A stretch of 64,000 nt of DNA from Paenibacillus albus (GCF_003952225.1 NZ_CP034437.1:1812501-1876500); one strand, 5' to 3'. Counted from the stretch's first letter, positions 50,579 to 61,155 are shown. A program made the numbers and translations. The notes: a model not told the origin generated them from the letters alone.

Positions 50579-52315
50579 ATGGCTAAAAAGATAATGGTTG
50601 CTTCTATGGCGCTTGCGGTTGCTTTGACTGCATCTGCATGTGGAAACAGCAGCAACAACGGCGGAGATGAAGCATCGAAGAACAACAGCTCTTCGAATAC
50701 GACAAACAATACGACTGCTTCCACCGATAACACTTCGGCCACAAATGAAAGCGCTTCGGCGGCAAAAGAAAAAGTAACCTTCAGCTTATTCAACGGAGTA
50801 GCTAATGCGCCGGATGGCAACACGAACGAGACAACGATCGGTAAGTCACTTGAGGATCAAACCGGCGTCAACTTCAAAATCGAGCATTTGGTAGGCGACC
50901 TGAAAACAAAAATCGGTACGATGATCGCATCCAACAAATATCCGGATGTCATCGATCCAGACGCAGGTATTGACCAATTGCTTGATGCTGGCGCGTTTAT
51001 CGACCTTACTCCTTACATCGACAAATATCCGAACATCAAGAAAGTATATGGACCGTATTTGAACCGCATGAAAGCGAAGGACGGAAAGATCTACTACCTG
51101 CCGTTCTCCACTCAAGTTGGCGCATACACACCAGACCCTAACATTAACCAAGGCGCATTCTGGGTGCAGCGCCGCGTACTGAAGGAAGCGGGCTATCCGA
51201 AGATTAAGACCATGGACGAGTACTTCAAGCTGGTTGAAGACTTCGTCAATAAACATAAAGACGAGAACCTGATTGGCTACGCATCGCTGACGAATGACTG
51301 GAGATTCTTTGCAACTTCCAACCAATCGATGCATCTGGCAGGCTATCCGAACGACGGTAACGTCGAGATCGACATGACGACACATGAAGCGAAGACATAC
51401 TACACGAACGATGACACGAAGCGTTGGCTGCAAGCCTTGAACACGCTGAATGCAAAAGGTCTGTTCGACAAAGCCTCGTTCGTTGACAACTACGACCAGT
51501 ACATCGCGAAGCTCAGCTCCAAGAAAGTCGTTGGCTTCTTCGATTACGGCTGGCAAATCGCGAATGCGAACAACGTATTGAAGGATGCTGCTAAGAAAGA
51601 TCCGACGCAAGATGATTATGTATACCAGCCAATGCCGATCACATTCGACGGCCAGCCGGACCAATTGCTTGACCCGCCAGGCTTCGTTAACAACCGCGGT
51701 ATCGGTATTACGGTAAGCGCGAAGGATCCTGAGCGAATCATGCAATACTGGGATACGCTGCTCTCTGAAGACAACCAAATTCTCAGAAGCTGGGGCGTCA
51801 AAGGCGAGACGTATGAAGTGGACGACAAAGGCCGCTTCTTCCGTACACCTGAAGAGATCGCTAAGATCGACGAGCCTTATAAGCTGAAATTCGGCTTTAC
51901 GTACTACGCATGGGATTGGCCGCAATACGGCACGAACTCGACGCTGTCTAACGGCAACGCACTTGCACCAGGCCTGCAGCCGGAAGTGTTCCAGCTGAGC
52001 TTGACGGACAAAGACAAAGAAATTCTTGGCAAGTATGGCGTTAAAACATATGCAGAACAATTCGCAACTCCGCAAGACCGTCCGTGGTACCCGGCATGGG
52101 GAATTCCAAAAGAGCAAGGATCGCCGCAGCAGATCTGGGAAACTCAGAAGGACGAAGTAACGAAGAAGTACTATCCGAAGATGGTTCTGGCGAAGCCGGC
52201 TGACTTCGATAAAGTATGGCAAGAGTACCTCGGCGCATTCGGCAAGCTGGATACGGCTGGCTATGAGAAATGGTACACCGAGCAAATCAAAGCCATTCTT
52301 GATGCAAGCAAGTAA
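50579..52315 (+). CDS. lplA: Aldouronate/oligosaccharide ABC transporter binding lipoprotein (LplA-type)
   Basis: A 578-residue solute-binding lipoprotein. The signal ends in TASAC (Cys21). A Ser/Asn/Thr-rich linker (22-65) follows, then a large family-1 binding fold typical of LplA-type proteins that take up decorated oligosaccharides in Paenibacillus. ATG 50579 with AAAGGGG is chosen over upstream starts, which would spoil the signal peptide. With LplB- and YtcP-type permeases and an intracellular GH67 enzyme, the ligand is probably an aldouronate such as methylglucuronoxylotriose. The name follows the JDR-2 cluster. Confidence 0.88.
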   Translation: MAKKIMVASMALAVALTASACGNSSNNGGDEASKNNSSSNTTNNTTASTDNTSATNESASAAKEKVTFSLFNGVANAPDGNTNETTIGKSLEDQTGVNFKIEHLVGDLKTKIGTMIASNKYPDVIDPDAGIDQLLDAGAFIDLTPYIDKYPNIKKVYGPYLNRMKAKDGKIYYLPFSTQVGAYTPDPNINQGAFWVQRRVLKEAGYPKIKTMDEYFKLVEDFVNKHKDENLIGYASLTNDWRFFATSNQSMHLAGYPNDGNVEIDMTTHEAKTYYTNDDTKRWLQALNTLNAKGLFDKASFVDNYDQYIAKLSSKKVVGFFDYGWQIANANNVLKDAAKKDPTQDDYVYQPMPITFDGQPDQLLDPPGFVNNRGIGITVSAKDPERIMQYWDTLLSEDNQILRSWGVKGETYEVDDKGRFFRTPEEIAKIDEPYKLKFGFTYYAWDWPQYGTNSTLSNGNALAPGLQPEVFQLSLTDKDKEILGKYGVKTYAEQFATPQDRPWYPAWGIPKEQGSPQQIWETQKDEVTKKYYPKMVLAKPADFDKVWQEYLGAFGKLDTAGYEKWYTEQIKAILDASK

Positions 52316-52339
52316 GTGATCGTCGATTAGAAGGCTAAG

Positions 52340-52396
52340 CGAAGGGCCGACATAAGCGTGCAGCTACTAGCGCAGACGTCCGGTCCTTCGTTTATT
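52340..52396 (+). terminator. Intra-operon hairpin after lplA
   Basis: A 10-bp stem CGAAGGGCCG/CGGTCCTTCG with a long loop and TTTATTTC tail. It probably reduces transcription into the permease genes or protects lplA mRNA. Confidence 0.65.
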
Positions 52397-52431
52397 TCTA
52401 CCATGGCCGAAATGGAAGGGGAACTTAGCGT

Positions 52432-53349
52432 ATGGAAAAGAGTTTTCTTAAAAAACTCATACAGCAACGGATGCTTGTCCTGATGTCCGTTCCATTCGTC
52501 ATTTGGTTGTTTATTTTCAAATATTTGCCGCTTTGGGGATGGACGATTGCGTTTCAGAAGTATAAGCCGGCTTTAAGCTTCTCCCAGCAGAAATGGGTTG
52601 GCTTCGAGCATTTCAAGTTCTTGTTCCAGGATGATCGGTTTCTGCGCGTATTGCGCAATACGCTCGCGATGAGCGGCATTAATCTTGTGCTTGGCTTCGT
52701 AACGGCCATTACGCTTGCGCTGCTGCTTAACGAGGTCCGCATTATGGCGTTCAAGAGGATCGTGCAGACGGTCAGCTATTTGCCACACTTTATTTCATGG
52801 GTTGTCGCTGCAGGGATCATTCAGACGACGCTTGCACCTGATGGCATTATTAACGAAATATTGATCGGAACGCATATTATCAGCAAAGGCAACGAGATTC
52901 TATTCCTTGGCATCCCGCATTATTTCTGGGGTATTTTCGGAGCAAGTTCCGTGTGGAAAGAGGTCGGCTGGAATACAATCGTATATTTGGCCGCAATGAC
53001 TGCAATTGATCCGTCTCAATATGAAGCGGCTGATATGGATGGCGCAGGTCGTTTCAGGAAGATGTGGAATGTGACTTTGCCGGGAATTCGGCCGGTTATC
53101 GTCGTTCTGCTCATTATGAATATCGGTAATTTGATGGAATCGGGATTTGAGCCGCAATACCTTCTCGGCAACGGGATGAATGTCGACTTCTCCGAGAACA
53201 TTGACATATTCGTACTCAAGTATGGGATTGAACAAAGCAACTACTCGTTATCAATCGCTGCGGGTATGTTTAAAACCGTCGTCAGTCTTATCCTTTTGAC
53301 TACGGCGAATACAATCGCCAAGAAAACAGGAGAAGCCAGACTGTTCTAG
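52432..53349 (+). CDS. lplB: ABC transporter permease (LplB-type)
   Basis: A 305-residue permease with six helices. YLPLWGWTIAFQKYKP near the N-terminus and the EAA loop QYEAADMDGAGRFRKMWNVTLPGI are typical of LplB. The C-terminus AKKTGEARLF is also characteristic. It forms the importer channel with the following permease. No ATPase gene is linked, so MsmX-type sharing is likely. Confidence 0.92.
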   Translation: MEKSFLKKLIQQRMLVLMSVPFVIWLFIFKYLPLWGWTIAFQKYKPALSFSQQKWVGFEHFKFLFQDDRFLRVLRNTLAMSGINLVLGFVTAITLALLLNEVRIMAFKRIVQTVSYLPHFISWVVAAGIIQTTLAPDGIINEILIGTHIISKGNEILFLGIPHYFWGIFGASSVWKEVGWNTIVYLAAMTAIDPSQYEAADMDGAGRFRKMWNVTLPGIRPVIVVLLIMNIGNLMESGFEPQYLLGNGMNVDFSENIDIFVLKYGIEQSNYSLSIAAGMFKTVVSLILLTTANTIAKKTGEARLF

Positions 53350-53362
53350 GGAGGGTAGCCAG

Positions 53363-54259
53363 ATGATCAAACACGCATCTTTGGGAGATAAAATATTCGT
53401 ATTTTGCAACTACACATTTTTGGCTTTTATTATGGTCATCACTTTATATCCATTCTTGAATACGCTGGCTTACTCGCTTAATGCCGGACTTGATTCACTG
53501 AAAGGCGAAATATATCTTTGGCCGAGATTATTCTCGATCGAAAATTACAAGTTTGTGTTCAAGGAAGCAACGATTCTTCACGCGACGCTGATTTCGATTC
53601 TTCGTACGATAATCGGTACAGTCATTACGGTGTTCTGTTCGGCGATGGTGGCCTACACGTTAAGCCGGCAGGACTATGTACTGCGTAAGTTCATTACGAT
53701 CGCTTTTATACTTACGATGTATTTCTACGGTGGTTTGATTCCGGTGTTTCTGTTAATGCGCGATTTGCACTTGGTTGGCAGCTTCTGGGTTTACATCTTC
53801 CCGGGCGTCATCGGCGTATTCAATCTAATTGTCATCCGTTCCTTTATCGAAGGGCTTCCAGAGAGCATCATGGAATCCGGTCGAATTGACGGTGCAGGCG
53901 ATTTCCGTACGTTCTTCAACATCGTGCTTCCGCTCTGCCTTCCGGTGCTTGCAACGGTAGCGCTGTTCACGGCGGTATACCAGTGGAACTCGTGGTTCGA
54001 CGTATTCTTGTATAACTCTTCGGATATCAATTTGAGCACACTGCAATACGAGTTAATGAAGATTTTGCAGAACTCCAACGTATCCTCGGCCACGATGGAG
54101 AGCGGCTTCGCGAACTCTGGCGGGACGACTTCAATGGTAACGCCGCTCTCGATTCGGGCGACGATGACGATTGTGGCATCGGTACCGATGATTATCATCT
54201 ATCCGTTCTTGCAGAAGTATTTTGTAAAAGGGATGACGGTCGGAGGAGTAAAAGGTTAA
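53363..54259 (+). CDS. ytcP: ABC transporter permease (YtcP/LplC-type)
   Basis: A 298-residue partner permease with six helices. The EAA loop reads ESIMESGRIDGAGDFRTFFNIVLPL, and the C-terminus KYFVKGMTVGGVKG is the family end. It begins 13 bp after lplB with GGGAGGG as ribosome site. A hairpin without a T-run (54271-54298) separates it from the two-component genes. Confidence 0.92.
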   Translation: MIKHASLGDKIFVFCNYTFLAFIMVITLYPFLNTLAYSLNAGLDSLKGEIYLWPRLFSIENYKFVFKEATILHATLISILRTIIGTVITVFCSAMVAYTLSRQDYVLRKFITIAFILTMYFYGGLIPVFLLMRDLHLVGSFWVYIFPGVIGVFNLIVIRSFIEGLPESIMESGRIDGAGDFRTFFNIVLPLCLPVLATVALFTAVYQWNSWFDVFLYNSSDINLSTLQYELMKILQNSNVSSATMESGFANSGGTTSMVTPLSIRATMTIVASVPMIIIYPFLQKYFVKGMTVGGVKG

Positions 54260-54369
54260 TCGTACGAATGAGGCGCATGCTGCTACCGGCATGTGCCTGA
54301 TCTGTTATTCGCGGCAAGTGAATAAATAACATAGATCGTGCTATACTTTTCAAAAGTGCTGCCACATCT

Positions 54370-54383
54370 TGAAAGCGATTGCA
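54370..54383. promoter_or_regulatory. cre-like site before the response regulator gene
   Basis: TGAAAGCGATTGCA matches the cre consensus at 13 of 14 positions. It lies 23 bp behind a TATACT box (54342-54347) and just before AAGGAGG, fitting CcpA repression of the two-component system. Confidence 0.5.
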
Positions 54384-54402
54384 ACGTAAGGAGGCATCTC
54401 TA

Positions 54403-55980
54403 ATGCGCAGAGCTATTCTGGTTGACGACGAAATGTTTGCCCGCAAAGGGCTTGTTAGACTGATCCCATGGGAACAATACGGCTTTGAGATTATTGGGGA
54501 AGCCGAGGATGGGGAAGAAGCGCTGGCACTTATTGAACAGCATAAGCCTGATCTCGTTATTACCGATATTCGAATGCCCGTTCTTGATGGGCTTGAATTA
54601 ATTCAGACCGTTCAGGAGCGTCTTGGTAAAGCCGTCAAATTCATCATTATTAGTGGTTATGGTGATTTTAAATATGCACAGCAGGCTGTTCGGTTCGGCG
54701 TCCATGATTACTTGCTGAAGCCGATAGACGAGGATGAATTGATAGATACGCTCCAGCGTATATCAGCGATGCTCGATAGCGCGCCAAGCTGGACGCAGGA
54801 AGGCAATCTGCTTCTGCAGGCTTCGTTATTTGAACAGCTGATCTCCGGCAAGGCAGATGAGAAGACGCTGTCCGAAGCGGGCCAATACCTCGCATTGCAA
54901 GGCGATAAGCCGCTGCGCTATATCGCGCTTGAACTGAATGATATCCCTTCGGATGCAACCGAGGAGCAAAGAAGCAGCCAAATGGAGATGGTCAGAGAAG
55001 CTGTCGTTGAGCTCTTGAAGCGAAGGCTTGAAGTCACACCTGTCGTCTACGTCCGGAATCAATCAGAGCTCGGCATCGTGATTACGCCTGAAGTCAGCCC
55101 TTCTTGGACCGTGCGGCTTGGGGAAGAGCTTGTGCGTGCAGCGAAAGGCCAGCTCTTCGAAGGAGCGGTGCCACTGGTTTATGTCGGAGCGGATGCTGCC
55201 GGCTTACGCGAGGTTAAGCAGTCGCATCAGAGCGCAATGGAGCTGATGCGGCTCAAGTATGCTTTTGCGAACCAAAGCGTGATTGTTGCAGATGACCTAG
55301 GCGGAACGAAGCTGCAGTTTAAGGAACTGGAGCCGTCGTTCTATTCAGAGCTGATGGAGCGTCTAGAGGAGCATGACAGCGGTGGCGTGAACGCGCTGGT
55401 CGATGCGATGTTCCGTGCCTTTCAGGAGCAGCGGTTCGCCTTGGAATCGATGACCTCATCGCTGGCACGCTGCGTGCACGAAGCGACTCGGATTATCCAG
55501 AACATGCAAGGGGACGAGAGCAAGCTTGCCGCGCTGCAGCCCATACTGCAATGGCATAACGAACCGCGCACGCTGTTAGGCGTGAAGCTGCTGCTGATTC
55601 AGTATCTGTCCGAGTGCATGACTTTGATTGCATCGCTGCGCAGCACGACAATAAGAGGCGATATCGGCAAAATTCGAAGCTACATTGAGACAAACTATAC
55701 GAGCAACATTAGCTTAAAGAGCATCGCGAAGCTTTTCTACATGAATCCGGTCTATCTCGGCCAATTGTTCAAGAAAACCTATGGCGTCTATTTTAACGAT
55801 TTCCTGCTGCAGATTCGCATCCAGGAAGCGAAGCGTCAGCTGCGTCAAACCGATAAGAAAATCTATGAGATTGCAGATAGCGTCGGCTTCGGGAACCCGG
55901 ACTATTTTGTCAGCCAGTTCGAGAAGGTGGAAGGAAAGACGCCGACCGAATATAAGAACGCCATGATTGCCAAGAAATGA
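54403..55980 (+). CDS. yesN: Two-component response regulator, AraC-type (YesN family)
   Basis: A 525-residue regulator. Receiver domain 1-120 has acidic DDE (8-10), phospho-acceptor Asp55 (VITDIRMP) and Lys106 (LLKPID). A long middle region of unknown role follows. Two AraC HTH motifs lie at about 420-525 (NISLKSIAKLFYMNPVYLGQL and IYEIADSVGFGNPDYFVSQF). It should activate the transporter and hydrolase genes around it. Here the regulator gene comes before its kinase. TAAGGAGG precedes ATG 54403. Confidence 0.92.
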   Translation: MRRAILVDDEMFARKGLVRLIPWEQYGFEIIGEAEDGEEALALIEQHKPDLVITDIRMPVLDGLELIQTVQERLGKAVKFIIISGYGDFKYAQQAVRFGVHDYLLKPIDEDELIDTLQRISAMLDSAPSWTQEGNLLLQASLFEQLISGKADEKTLSEAGQYLALQGDKPLRYIALELNDIPSDATEEQRSSQMEMVREAVVELLKRRLEVTPVVYVRNQSELGIVITPEVSPSWTVRLGEELVRAAKGQLFEGAVPLVYVGADAAGLREVKQSHQSAMELMRLKYAFANQSVIVADDLGGTKLQFKELEPSFYSELMERLEEHDSGGVNALVDAMFRAFQEQRFALESMTSSLARCVHEATRIIQNMQGDESKLAALQPILQWHNEPRTLLGVKLLLIQYLSECMTLIASLRSTTIRGDIGKIRSYIETNYTSNISLKSIAKLFYMNPVYLGQLFKKTYGVYFNDFLLQIRIQEAKRQLRQTDKKIYEIADSVGFGNPDYFVSQFEKVEGKTPTEYKNAMIAKK

Positions 55981-56009
55981 GCAGAACGTAACCCGGGGGA
56001 TCGACCTTT

Positions 56010-57728
56010 ATGAAGTTAATCGCATTCCACAATATTCGGCTTCGCAGCAAAATGCTGATCATCTATTTCCTGTCCGTGTTTATCCCGGTCGTTCTGACGA
56101 ATGTGATCTTCTATAACATTACGACGAACAACGTCAAAAATCAGAAAATGCGAGACTTATCGCTGGCGATGGAGCAAATGCGCAACGAGCTGAGTTACCA
56201 AGCAGATGCGGTCATCGGGATCGCTACCGTGCTGTACACTGACGCGATTCTGAATGATTACCTCGATACAAAGTACGTCAATGATTCCGATTACGTCTAC
56301 AACTACCACTCCTACATCACAGACATGCTGGAGAAATATACGCCTGTTTACAGAGCTATTAAGAGCATCGAGTTGTATACGAATAACGATACGATTATCT
56401 ATGGCGGCTATGTTTACCCGATCTCTGGAATTAACAAGCAAGTAAGCTGGTATAAGCAGCTGATGTCGTCAGGGACCGCTAATCCGATCATTGTGGAGGA
56501 TTCGGAGTCGGTGTCCAAGCCTGCGCTTAGTGTCGTCGTCAGAATGAGCAATACGACCGGACTGAACGTCTTTGACAAAATCATTAAGATTGATCTTCAT
56601 CCCGAGCTCGTTAAACAGATTCTCAGCAATGTTACGCTCGAAGGCAATGTGTATCTGATGGAGGGCGACAAGGTCCACTATAAGCTGTACTCCGGCGATA
56701 AGAGCATGAGCGATGAGTCAGAGGACGGTGCGATTGAAATCGCAGAAGACTTATCTGGCAAGTCCTACTTCAACAATTGGCGAATCGTTGGCAAATTCCA
56801 GGAACGCCAGGTGCTTGAAGAGGTACGCAAGTCGAAGGAATTCGTCCTTTATATGGCGCTGCCAAACATTCTGATCCCGTCTCTGATCATCATCTGGTTT
56901 ACGCGATCGCTTAACCAGCGGTTATTCCGCATTCTGAAGCAGATGAAACGGGTCAAAAATCATAGCTTCGAGCTGATTGAGAACGAAGAGATGAATGACG
57001 AGATCGGCCAGCTGACTTCGGAATTCAACCATATGACGATGCAGCTCAGGAGCCTCATACATGACGTGTATATGGCGGATATTCAGAAGAAGGAGCTGGA
57101 GCTTGGGCGTAAGCAATCTCAGCTGCATGCGCTGCAAAGCCAGATCAATCCGCATTTTCTGTTCAACTCGCTGGAGACGATTCGGATGCGGAGCTTGATG
57201 AAGTCGGAGGATGAGACCGCTAAGATCATCCATCATCTGGCGAAAATATTCCGTAAGTCGCTCTCTTGGGGCCGGGATCTCGTTAGCGTTAGGGATGAGC
57301 TTGACCTGGTAGATAGCTTTCTGAAAATCCAGAAGTACCGATTTGGCGATAAACTGGATTACCTCATTGAGGTAGATGACGACTGTGTGTCGAGGCTCAT
57401 TCCAAAGATGACGCTGCAGCCCTTAGTGGAAAATTCCAGCATTCACGGTATTGAGCCGATGAAGCAGCCAGGTTTCATTCGCGTTAGCGTGCGTAAATCA
57501 GGCACGGGCATCGTCTGTACCATTGCCGATAACGGAGTCGGCATGTCTGCGGAGAAGCTGAGCCAGCTTCAATCCGATATGAATCATGCAGAGGAGCTCG
57601 GCGAGAGCATCGGTATGCGCAACGTCTTCTTGCGATTGAAGCTGTTCTACGGAGATGAGGCGAAATTCTCCATCGACAGCGTGAAGGATCAAGGAACGAC
57701 CATACGCATCGAGATTCAGTCTCTATAG
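56010..57728 (+). CDS. yesM: Sensor histidine kinase (YesM family)
   Basis: A 572-residue membrane kinase. Helix 1 is at about 13-35, the extracellular sensor at about 36-285, helix 2 at about 286-305, and a HAMP domain follows. A His_kinase domain has phospho-acceptor His382 in QINPHFLFNSLETI, and the ATPase domain has QPLVENSSIHGI and IADNGVGMS. It senses an external sugar signal and phosphorylates the YesN-type regulator encoded 29 bp upstream. JDR-2 calls the equivalent gene lytS. Confidence 0.92.
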   Translation: MKLIAFHNIRLRSKMLIIYFLSVFIPVVLTNVIFYNITTNNVKNQKMRDLSLAMEQMRNELSYQADAVIGIATVLYTDAILNDYLDTKYVNDSDYVYNYHSYITDMLEKYTPVYRAIKSIELYTNNDTIIYGGYVYPISGINKQVSWYKQLMSSGTANPIIVEDSESVSKPALSVVVRMSNTTGLNVFDKIIKIDLHPELVKQILSNVTLEGNVYLMEGDKVHYKLYSGDKSMSDESEDGAIEIAEDLSGKSYFNNWRIVGKFQERQVLEEVRKSKEFVLYMALPNILIPSLIIIWFTRSLNQRLFRILKQMKRVKNHSFELIENEEMNDEIGQLTSEFNHMTMQLRSLIHDVYMADIQKKELELGRKQSQLHALQSQINPHFLFNSLETIRMRSLMKSEDETAKIIHHLAKIFRKSLSWGRDLVSVRDELDLVDSFLKIQKYRFGDKLDYLIEVDDDCVSRLIPKMTLQPLVENSSIHGIEPMKQPGFIRVSVRKSGTGIVCTIADNGVGMSAEKLSQLQSDMNHAEELGESIGMRNVFLRLKLFYGDEAKFSIDSVKDQGTTIRIEIQSL

Positions 57729-57780
57729 TTTCCTAAGTGCGAAGTATAGTTTAGTGGGTAAATAAACGTTTGCCCGCTTT

Positions 57781-57813
57781 GTATACTGATAAGGTCTATT
57801 AAAAGCGCTTACA
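57781..57813 (+). promoter_or_regulatory. -10 box and cre-like site before the GH8 gene
   Basis: TATACT (57781-57786) is followed by TAAAAGCGCTTACA (57800-57813), one mismatch from cre, which abuts the AAGGAGG ribosome site. It suggests a separate, catabolite-controlled start for the hydrolase and uronate genes. Confidence 0.45.
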
Positions 57814-57828
57814 AGGAGGCGAGGGCGA

Positions 57829-58950
57829 ATGAACGCGAATGATCGCAATCTTCTGCTCGACTACGGCTATGATGAGGCCGCAATCGACCGTAAGGTCGAA
57901 GAGACATGGGACCTGCTGTTCGGCGAGCATGAGGCTTCGCGCATCTATTACCCGGCCGGAGACGATATGGGCTACATGCTGGACACGGGCAATCTCGATG
58001 TTCGCACAGAGGGCATGTCCTACGGCATGATGATGGCGGTGCAGCTGGACAAGAAAGAAGTATTCGACCGGCTGTGGCGCTGGAGCTATCAGTATATGTA
58101 TATGACGTCAGGCCCGAATAGAGGGTATTTCGCTTGGTCCTGCAATACGGATGGGACGAAGCGTTCGAATGGTCCCGCGCCGGATGGCGAGGAATATTTT
58201 GCGCTTGCGCTGCTGTTCGCTTCGCACAGATGGGGCGACGGGGAAGCGCCGCTAGATTACAGTGTAAAAGCTCGCCAGCTGCTGCATGATTGCATCCACA
58301 ATGGCGAAGACGGCATAGGGGATCCGATGTGGAACCCGGACAATAAGCTGATTAAGTTCGTTCCGAACTGCGAATACAGCGACCCTTCGTATCATTTGCC
58401 GCATTTCTATGAGCTGTTCGCGCTCTGGGCGAATGAAGCGGATCGCCCGTTCTGGCGGGAGGCCGCGATTGCTAGTCGCGACTACTTGAAGATCGCTTGT
58501 CATCCTTCGACGGGGCTATCACCGGAGTATGCTCATTATGACGGAACGCCGAACGATGAACGCGGATACGGGCATTTCTTCAGCGATTCGTACCGCGTTG
58601 CCGCCAATATTGGCCTAGAGGCATCCTGGTTCGGAGCAACCGAATGGATGCGCGAGGAAGCGGAGCTGATTCAAGCTTTCTTCGCGGACAAGGAACCTGC
58701 GGATTACCGGCGGTATACGATTGCGGGCGAGCCTTTCGAGGAGAAATCACTTCATCCGGTTGGCCTTATCGCGACGAATGCCGCAGCATCGCTGGCATCG
58801 CCGGAAGGGCCGCACGCACGATCCTCTGTGGCGTTATTCTGGCGTACGCCTGTACGTGAGGGCGAGCGCAGGTACTATGACAACTGTCTCTATTTATTCG
58901 CATTGTTGGCTCTTAGCGGGCGCTATCGGATATGGCGGCCGGTGCAATAA
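57829..58950 (+). CDS. GH8 reducing-end xylose-releasing exo-oligoxylanase
   Basis: A 373-residue cytoplasmic enzyme without a signal peptide, very like Bacillus halodurans Rex. The general acid is Glu61 in RTEGMSYGMMM and the likely base Asp253 in SDSYRVAANIGL. Their spacing (192) is within one residue of Rex (Glu70/Asp263). It removes xylose from the reducing end of xylo-oligosaccharides. Placed before the GH67 gene it completes intracellular breakdown of imported aldouronates. Confidence 0.9.
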   Translation: MNANDRNLLLDYGYDEAAIDRKVEETWDLLFGEHEASRIYYPAGDDMGYMLDTGNLDVRTEGMSYGMMMAVQLDKKEVFDRLWRWSYQYMYMTSGPNRGYFAWSCNTDGTKRSNGPAPDGEEYFALALLFASHRWGDGEAPLDYSVKARQLLHDCIHNGEDGIGDPMWNPDNKLIKFVPNCEYSDPSYHLPHFYELFALWANEADRPFWREAAIASRDYLKIACHPSTGLSPEYAHYDGTPNDERGYGHFFSDSYRVAANIGLEASWFGATEWMREEAELIQAFFADKEPADYRRYTIAGEPFEEKSLHPVGLIATNAAASLASPEGPHARSSVALFWRTPVREGERRYYDNCLYLFALLALSGRYRIWRPVQ

Positions 58951-58968
58951 GCGCCAGTGTTTGCGGCG

Positions 58969-58996
58969 AGGGTCTCCTATAAGCGGAGGCTCTTTT
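58969..58996 (+). terminator. Weak hairpin between GH8 and GH67 genes
   Basis: AGGGTCTCC pairs with GGAGGCTCT (G-T pairs included) around TATAAGC, followed by TTT. Probably a partial terminator or mRNA processing element inside the operon. Confidence 0.4.
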
Positions 58997-59037
58997 CATT
59001 TCGGCATGATTTGTCTGAGAGAAGAGGGGAGCGATGG

Positions 59038-61122
59038 ATGATGAATCGTACGACTTTGATAGAGAACGGCTACGATTGCTGGTTAGGATATAAGCAGATA
59101 GAAGATGAAGTACGGCGTGAAGACGCTCTGCGGGTGAGCTCGCGTTATGCGATCATCGGCGAATCGCCGCTTCTGCGCACGGCGGGGAAGGAGCTTGCGG
59201 TTGCGTTGTCTGCGATGCTTGGCCATGTAGAGTTGGGCCATTTAAGCGAGAGGCAAGAGGGTAAGCAAGGCGGCATAGTTGTTGCCGGCGTGTACGGCAG
59301 TTCCCCCGTGTTTGAGCCATTAGCGGAGGTTTATGATTTCGCTGGGCTGGGCGAGGAAGGCTATATCATTCATTCTTCAGAAGAGGGCGGCCGTATCTAT
59401 TTGTGCGCGGCTTCAGACAAGGGCGTGCTCTATGCCGTCTTCCACTTCATTCGTCTGCTTCAAACCGGTCAGCGGCTGGAAGGCTTGCGTATACGGGAAG
59501 TACCGCGGAACGGGCTGCGCATGATCAACCATTGGGACAACATGGATGGATCGGTTGAGCGCGGTTATGCAGGCGGAAGTATTTTTTATAAGGATGGAAG
59601 GTTCATCGAAGATAAGAGCCGCATTCGGGATTATGCCCGCTTGCTGGCTTCTACTGCAATCAATGCGGTTTCGATCAATAACGTCAACGTGCACCGTCAA
59701 GAGTCGAAGCTCATTACCGATGAGTTTTTGCCAGACGTGGCTGTTGTAGCGGGGATATTCCGGGAGTATGGGATTCGCCTGTACTTGAGCGTGAACTATG
59801 CGAGCACGATTGAAATCGGCGGCATGGCTACGGCTGATCCTCTTGATGCAGAAGTGGCTGCATGGTGGAAGCAGGCGGCAGCGGACATTTATCGGTACAT
59901 TCCGGACTTCGGCGGTTTCGTTGTGAAGGCGGATTCAGAGTTTCGTCCGGGTCCGTTCACGTATGGCCGCAACCATGCGGATGGCGCTAACATGCTGGCA
60001 GATGCGATTGCTCCGTTCGGCGGTGACGTTATCTGGCGCTGCTTCGTCTATAACTGTTTGCAGGATTGGCGCGATCGGAAGACGGATCGTGCCCGCGCGG
60101 CGTATGACCATTTTATGCCGCTGGACGGCGAGTTCCGGGACAATGTCATGCTGCAGATCAAGAATGGTCCGATGGACTTCCAAGTTCGGGAGCCGGTGTC
60201 ACCGTTGTTCGGCGGAATGACGAAGACGAATCAGCTGCTGGAGCTGCAAATCGCGCAGGAGTACACAGGGCAGCAGAGGCATCTGTGCTACCTGATTCCG
60301 CAGTGGAAAGAAGTGTATGATTTTGACACTCATGCTTGCGGGGAGCGGTCTACTGTGGGGGAGATTGCAAGCGGCCGATTGTTCGGACGCGAGCGCGGCG
60401 GCATTGCGGCAGTCTCGAACATTGGCGATGACCTGAACTGGTGCGGCCATGTGCTGGCGCAGGCGAATTGGTACGGCTATGCACGCCTGGCGTGGAACCC
60501 GGATTTGAGCGCAGAGCAGATCGCTTCGGAGTGGATTCGGATGACTTTCGGACTGGATGAGGATTTGGAGCGAGTCATACTGGATATGCTGCTCGGATCT
60601 TACAGCATCTACGAGTCGTACACTGCGCCGCTTGGCGTAGGCTGGATGGTGAATCCGAATCATCACTATGGACCGAACGTCGACGGCTATGAATATTCAA
60701 AGTGGGGGACTTACCATTACGCAGATCGCGTAGGTATGGGCGTTGACCGCACGGTTCACACGGGAACAGGCTATGTCGGTCAGTATCATGCGCCTGTAGC
60801 GGAGAGCTATGAGTCGCTGGCCGATTGTCCGGATGAGCTGCTGCTGTTCTTCCACCATGTGCCGTATTTGCATGTGCTGCAGAGCGGGAAGACCGTGATT
60901 CAGCATATTTATGATACGCACTTTGAAGGCGCAGAGCAGGCCGCCGAGCTTCTCGCAAAGTGGGATTCTCTCGCTTCAAAGGTGGATAGCGGACGCTTCA
61001 AGCATGTGCGTGAAAGGCTCGCTCATCAGGCTGAGCATGCGTGCGAGTGGCGGGATATGATTAACACATACTTTTATCGGAAATCCGGTATTGCGGATGA
61101 GCAGGACCGCTTGATCTATTAA
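59038..61122 (+). CDS. aguA: GH67 alpha-glucuronidase
   Basis: A 694-residue intracellular enzyme that removes (4-O-methyl)glucuronic acid from the non-reducing end of aldouronates. Catalytic Glu301 ([11 protein letters not shown]), Asp380 ([16 protein letters not shown]) and Glu408 (AQEYTGQQ) have the same spacing (79 and 28) as Glu285/Asp364/Glu392 of Geobacillus Agu[16 protein letters not shown] is a family signature. ATG 59038 has AGAGGGGAG at 7 nt; the in-frame ATG at 59041 is possible. This gene defines the locus as glucuronoxylan-related. Confidence 0.96.
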   Translation: MMNRTTLIENGYDCWLGYKQIEDEVRREDALRVSSRYAIIGESPLLRTAGKELAVALSAMLGHVELGHLSERQEGKQGGIVVAGVYGSSPVFEPLAEVYDFAGLGEEGYIIHSSEEGGRIYLCAASDKGVLYAVFHFIRLLQTGQRLEGLRIREVPRNGLRMINHWDNMDGSVERGYAGGSIFYKDGRFIEDKSRIRDYARLLASTAINAVSINNVNVHRQESKLITDEFLPDVAVVAGIFREYGIRLYLSVNYASTIEIGGMATADPLDAEVAAWWKQAAADIYRYIPDFGGFVVKADSEFRPGPFTYGRNHADGANMLADAIAPFGGDVIWRCFVYNCLQDWRDRKTDRARAAYDHFMPLDGEFRDNVMLQIKNGPMDFQVREPVSPLFGGMTKTNQLLELQIAQEYTGQQRHLCYLIPQWKEVYDFDTHACGERSTVGEIASGRLFGRERGGIAAVSNIGDDLNWCGHVLAQANWYGYARLAWNPDLSAEQIASEWIRMTFGLDEDLERVILDMLLGSYSIYESYTAPLGVGWMVNPNHHYGPNVDGYEYSKWGTYHYADRVGMGVDRTVHTGTGYVGQYHAPVAESYESLADCPDELLLFFHHVPYLHVLQSGKTVIQHIYDTHFEGAEQAAELLAKWDSLASKVDSGRFKHVRERLAHQAEHACEWRDMINTYFYRKSGIADEQDRLIY

Positions 61123-61155
61123 TCTCGGGGTGGGGCAAAAAGGGAGGGAAATGAC

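Noticed and set aside
50846..52285. 479-codon open frame on the minus strand
   Set aside because: Antisense to the lplA-type gene, whose lipoprotein signal, family match and operon position are clear; the antisense product has no recognisable domain.
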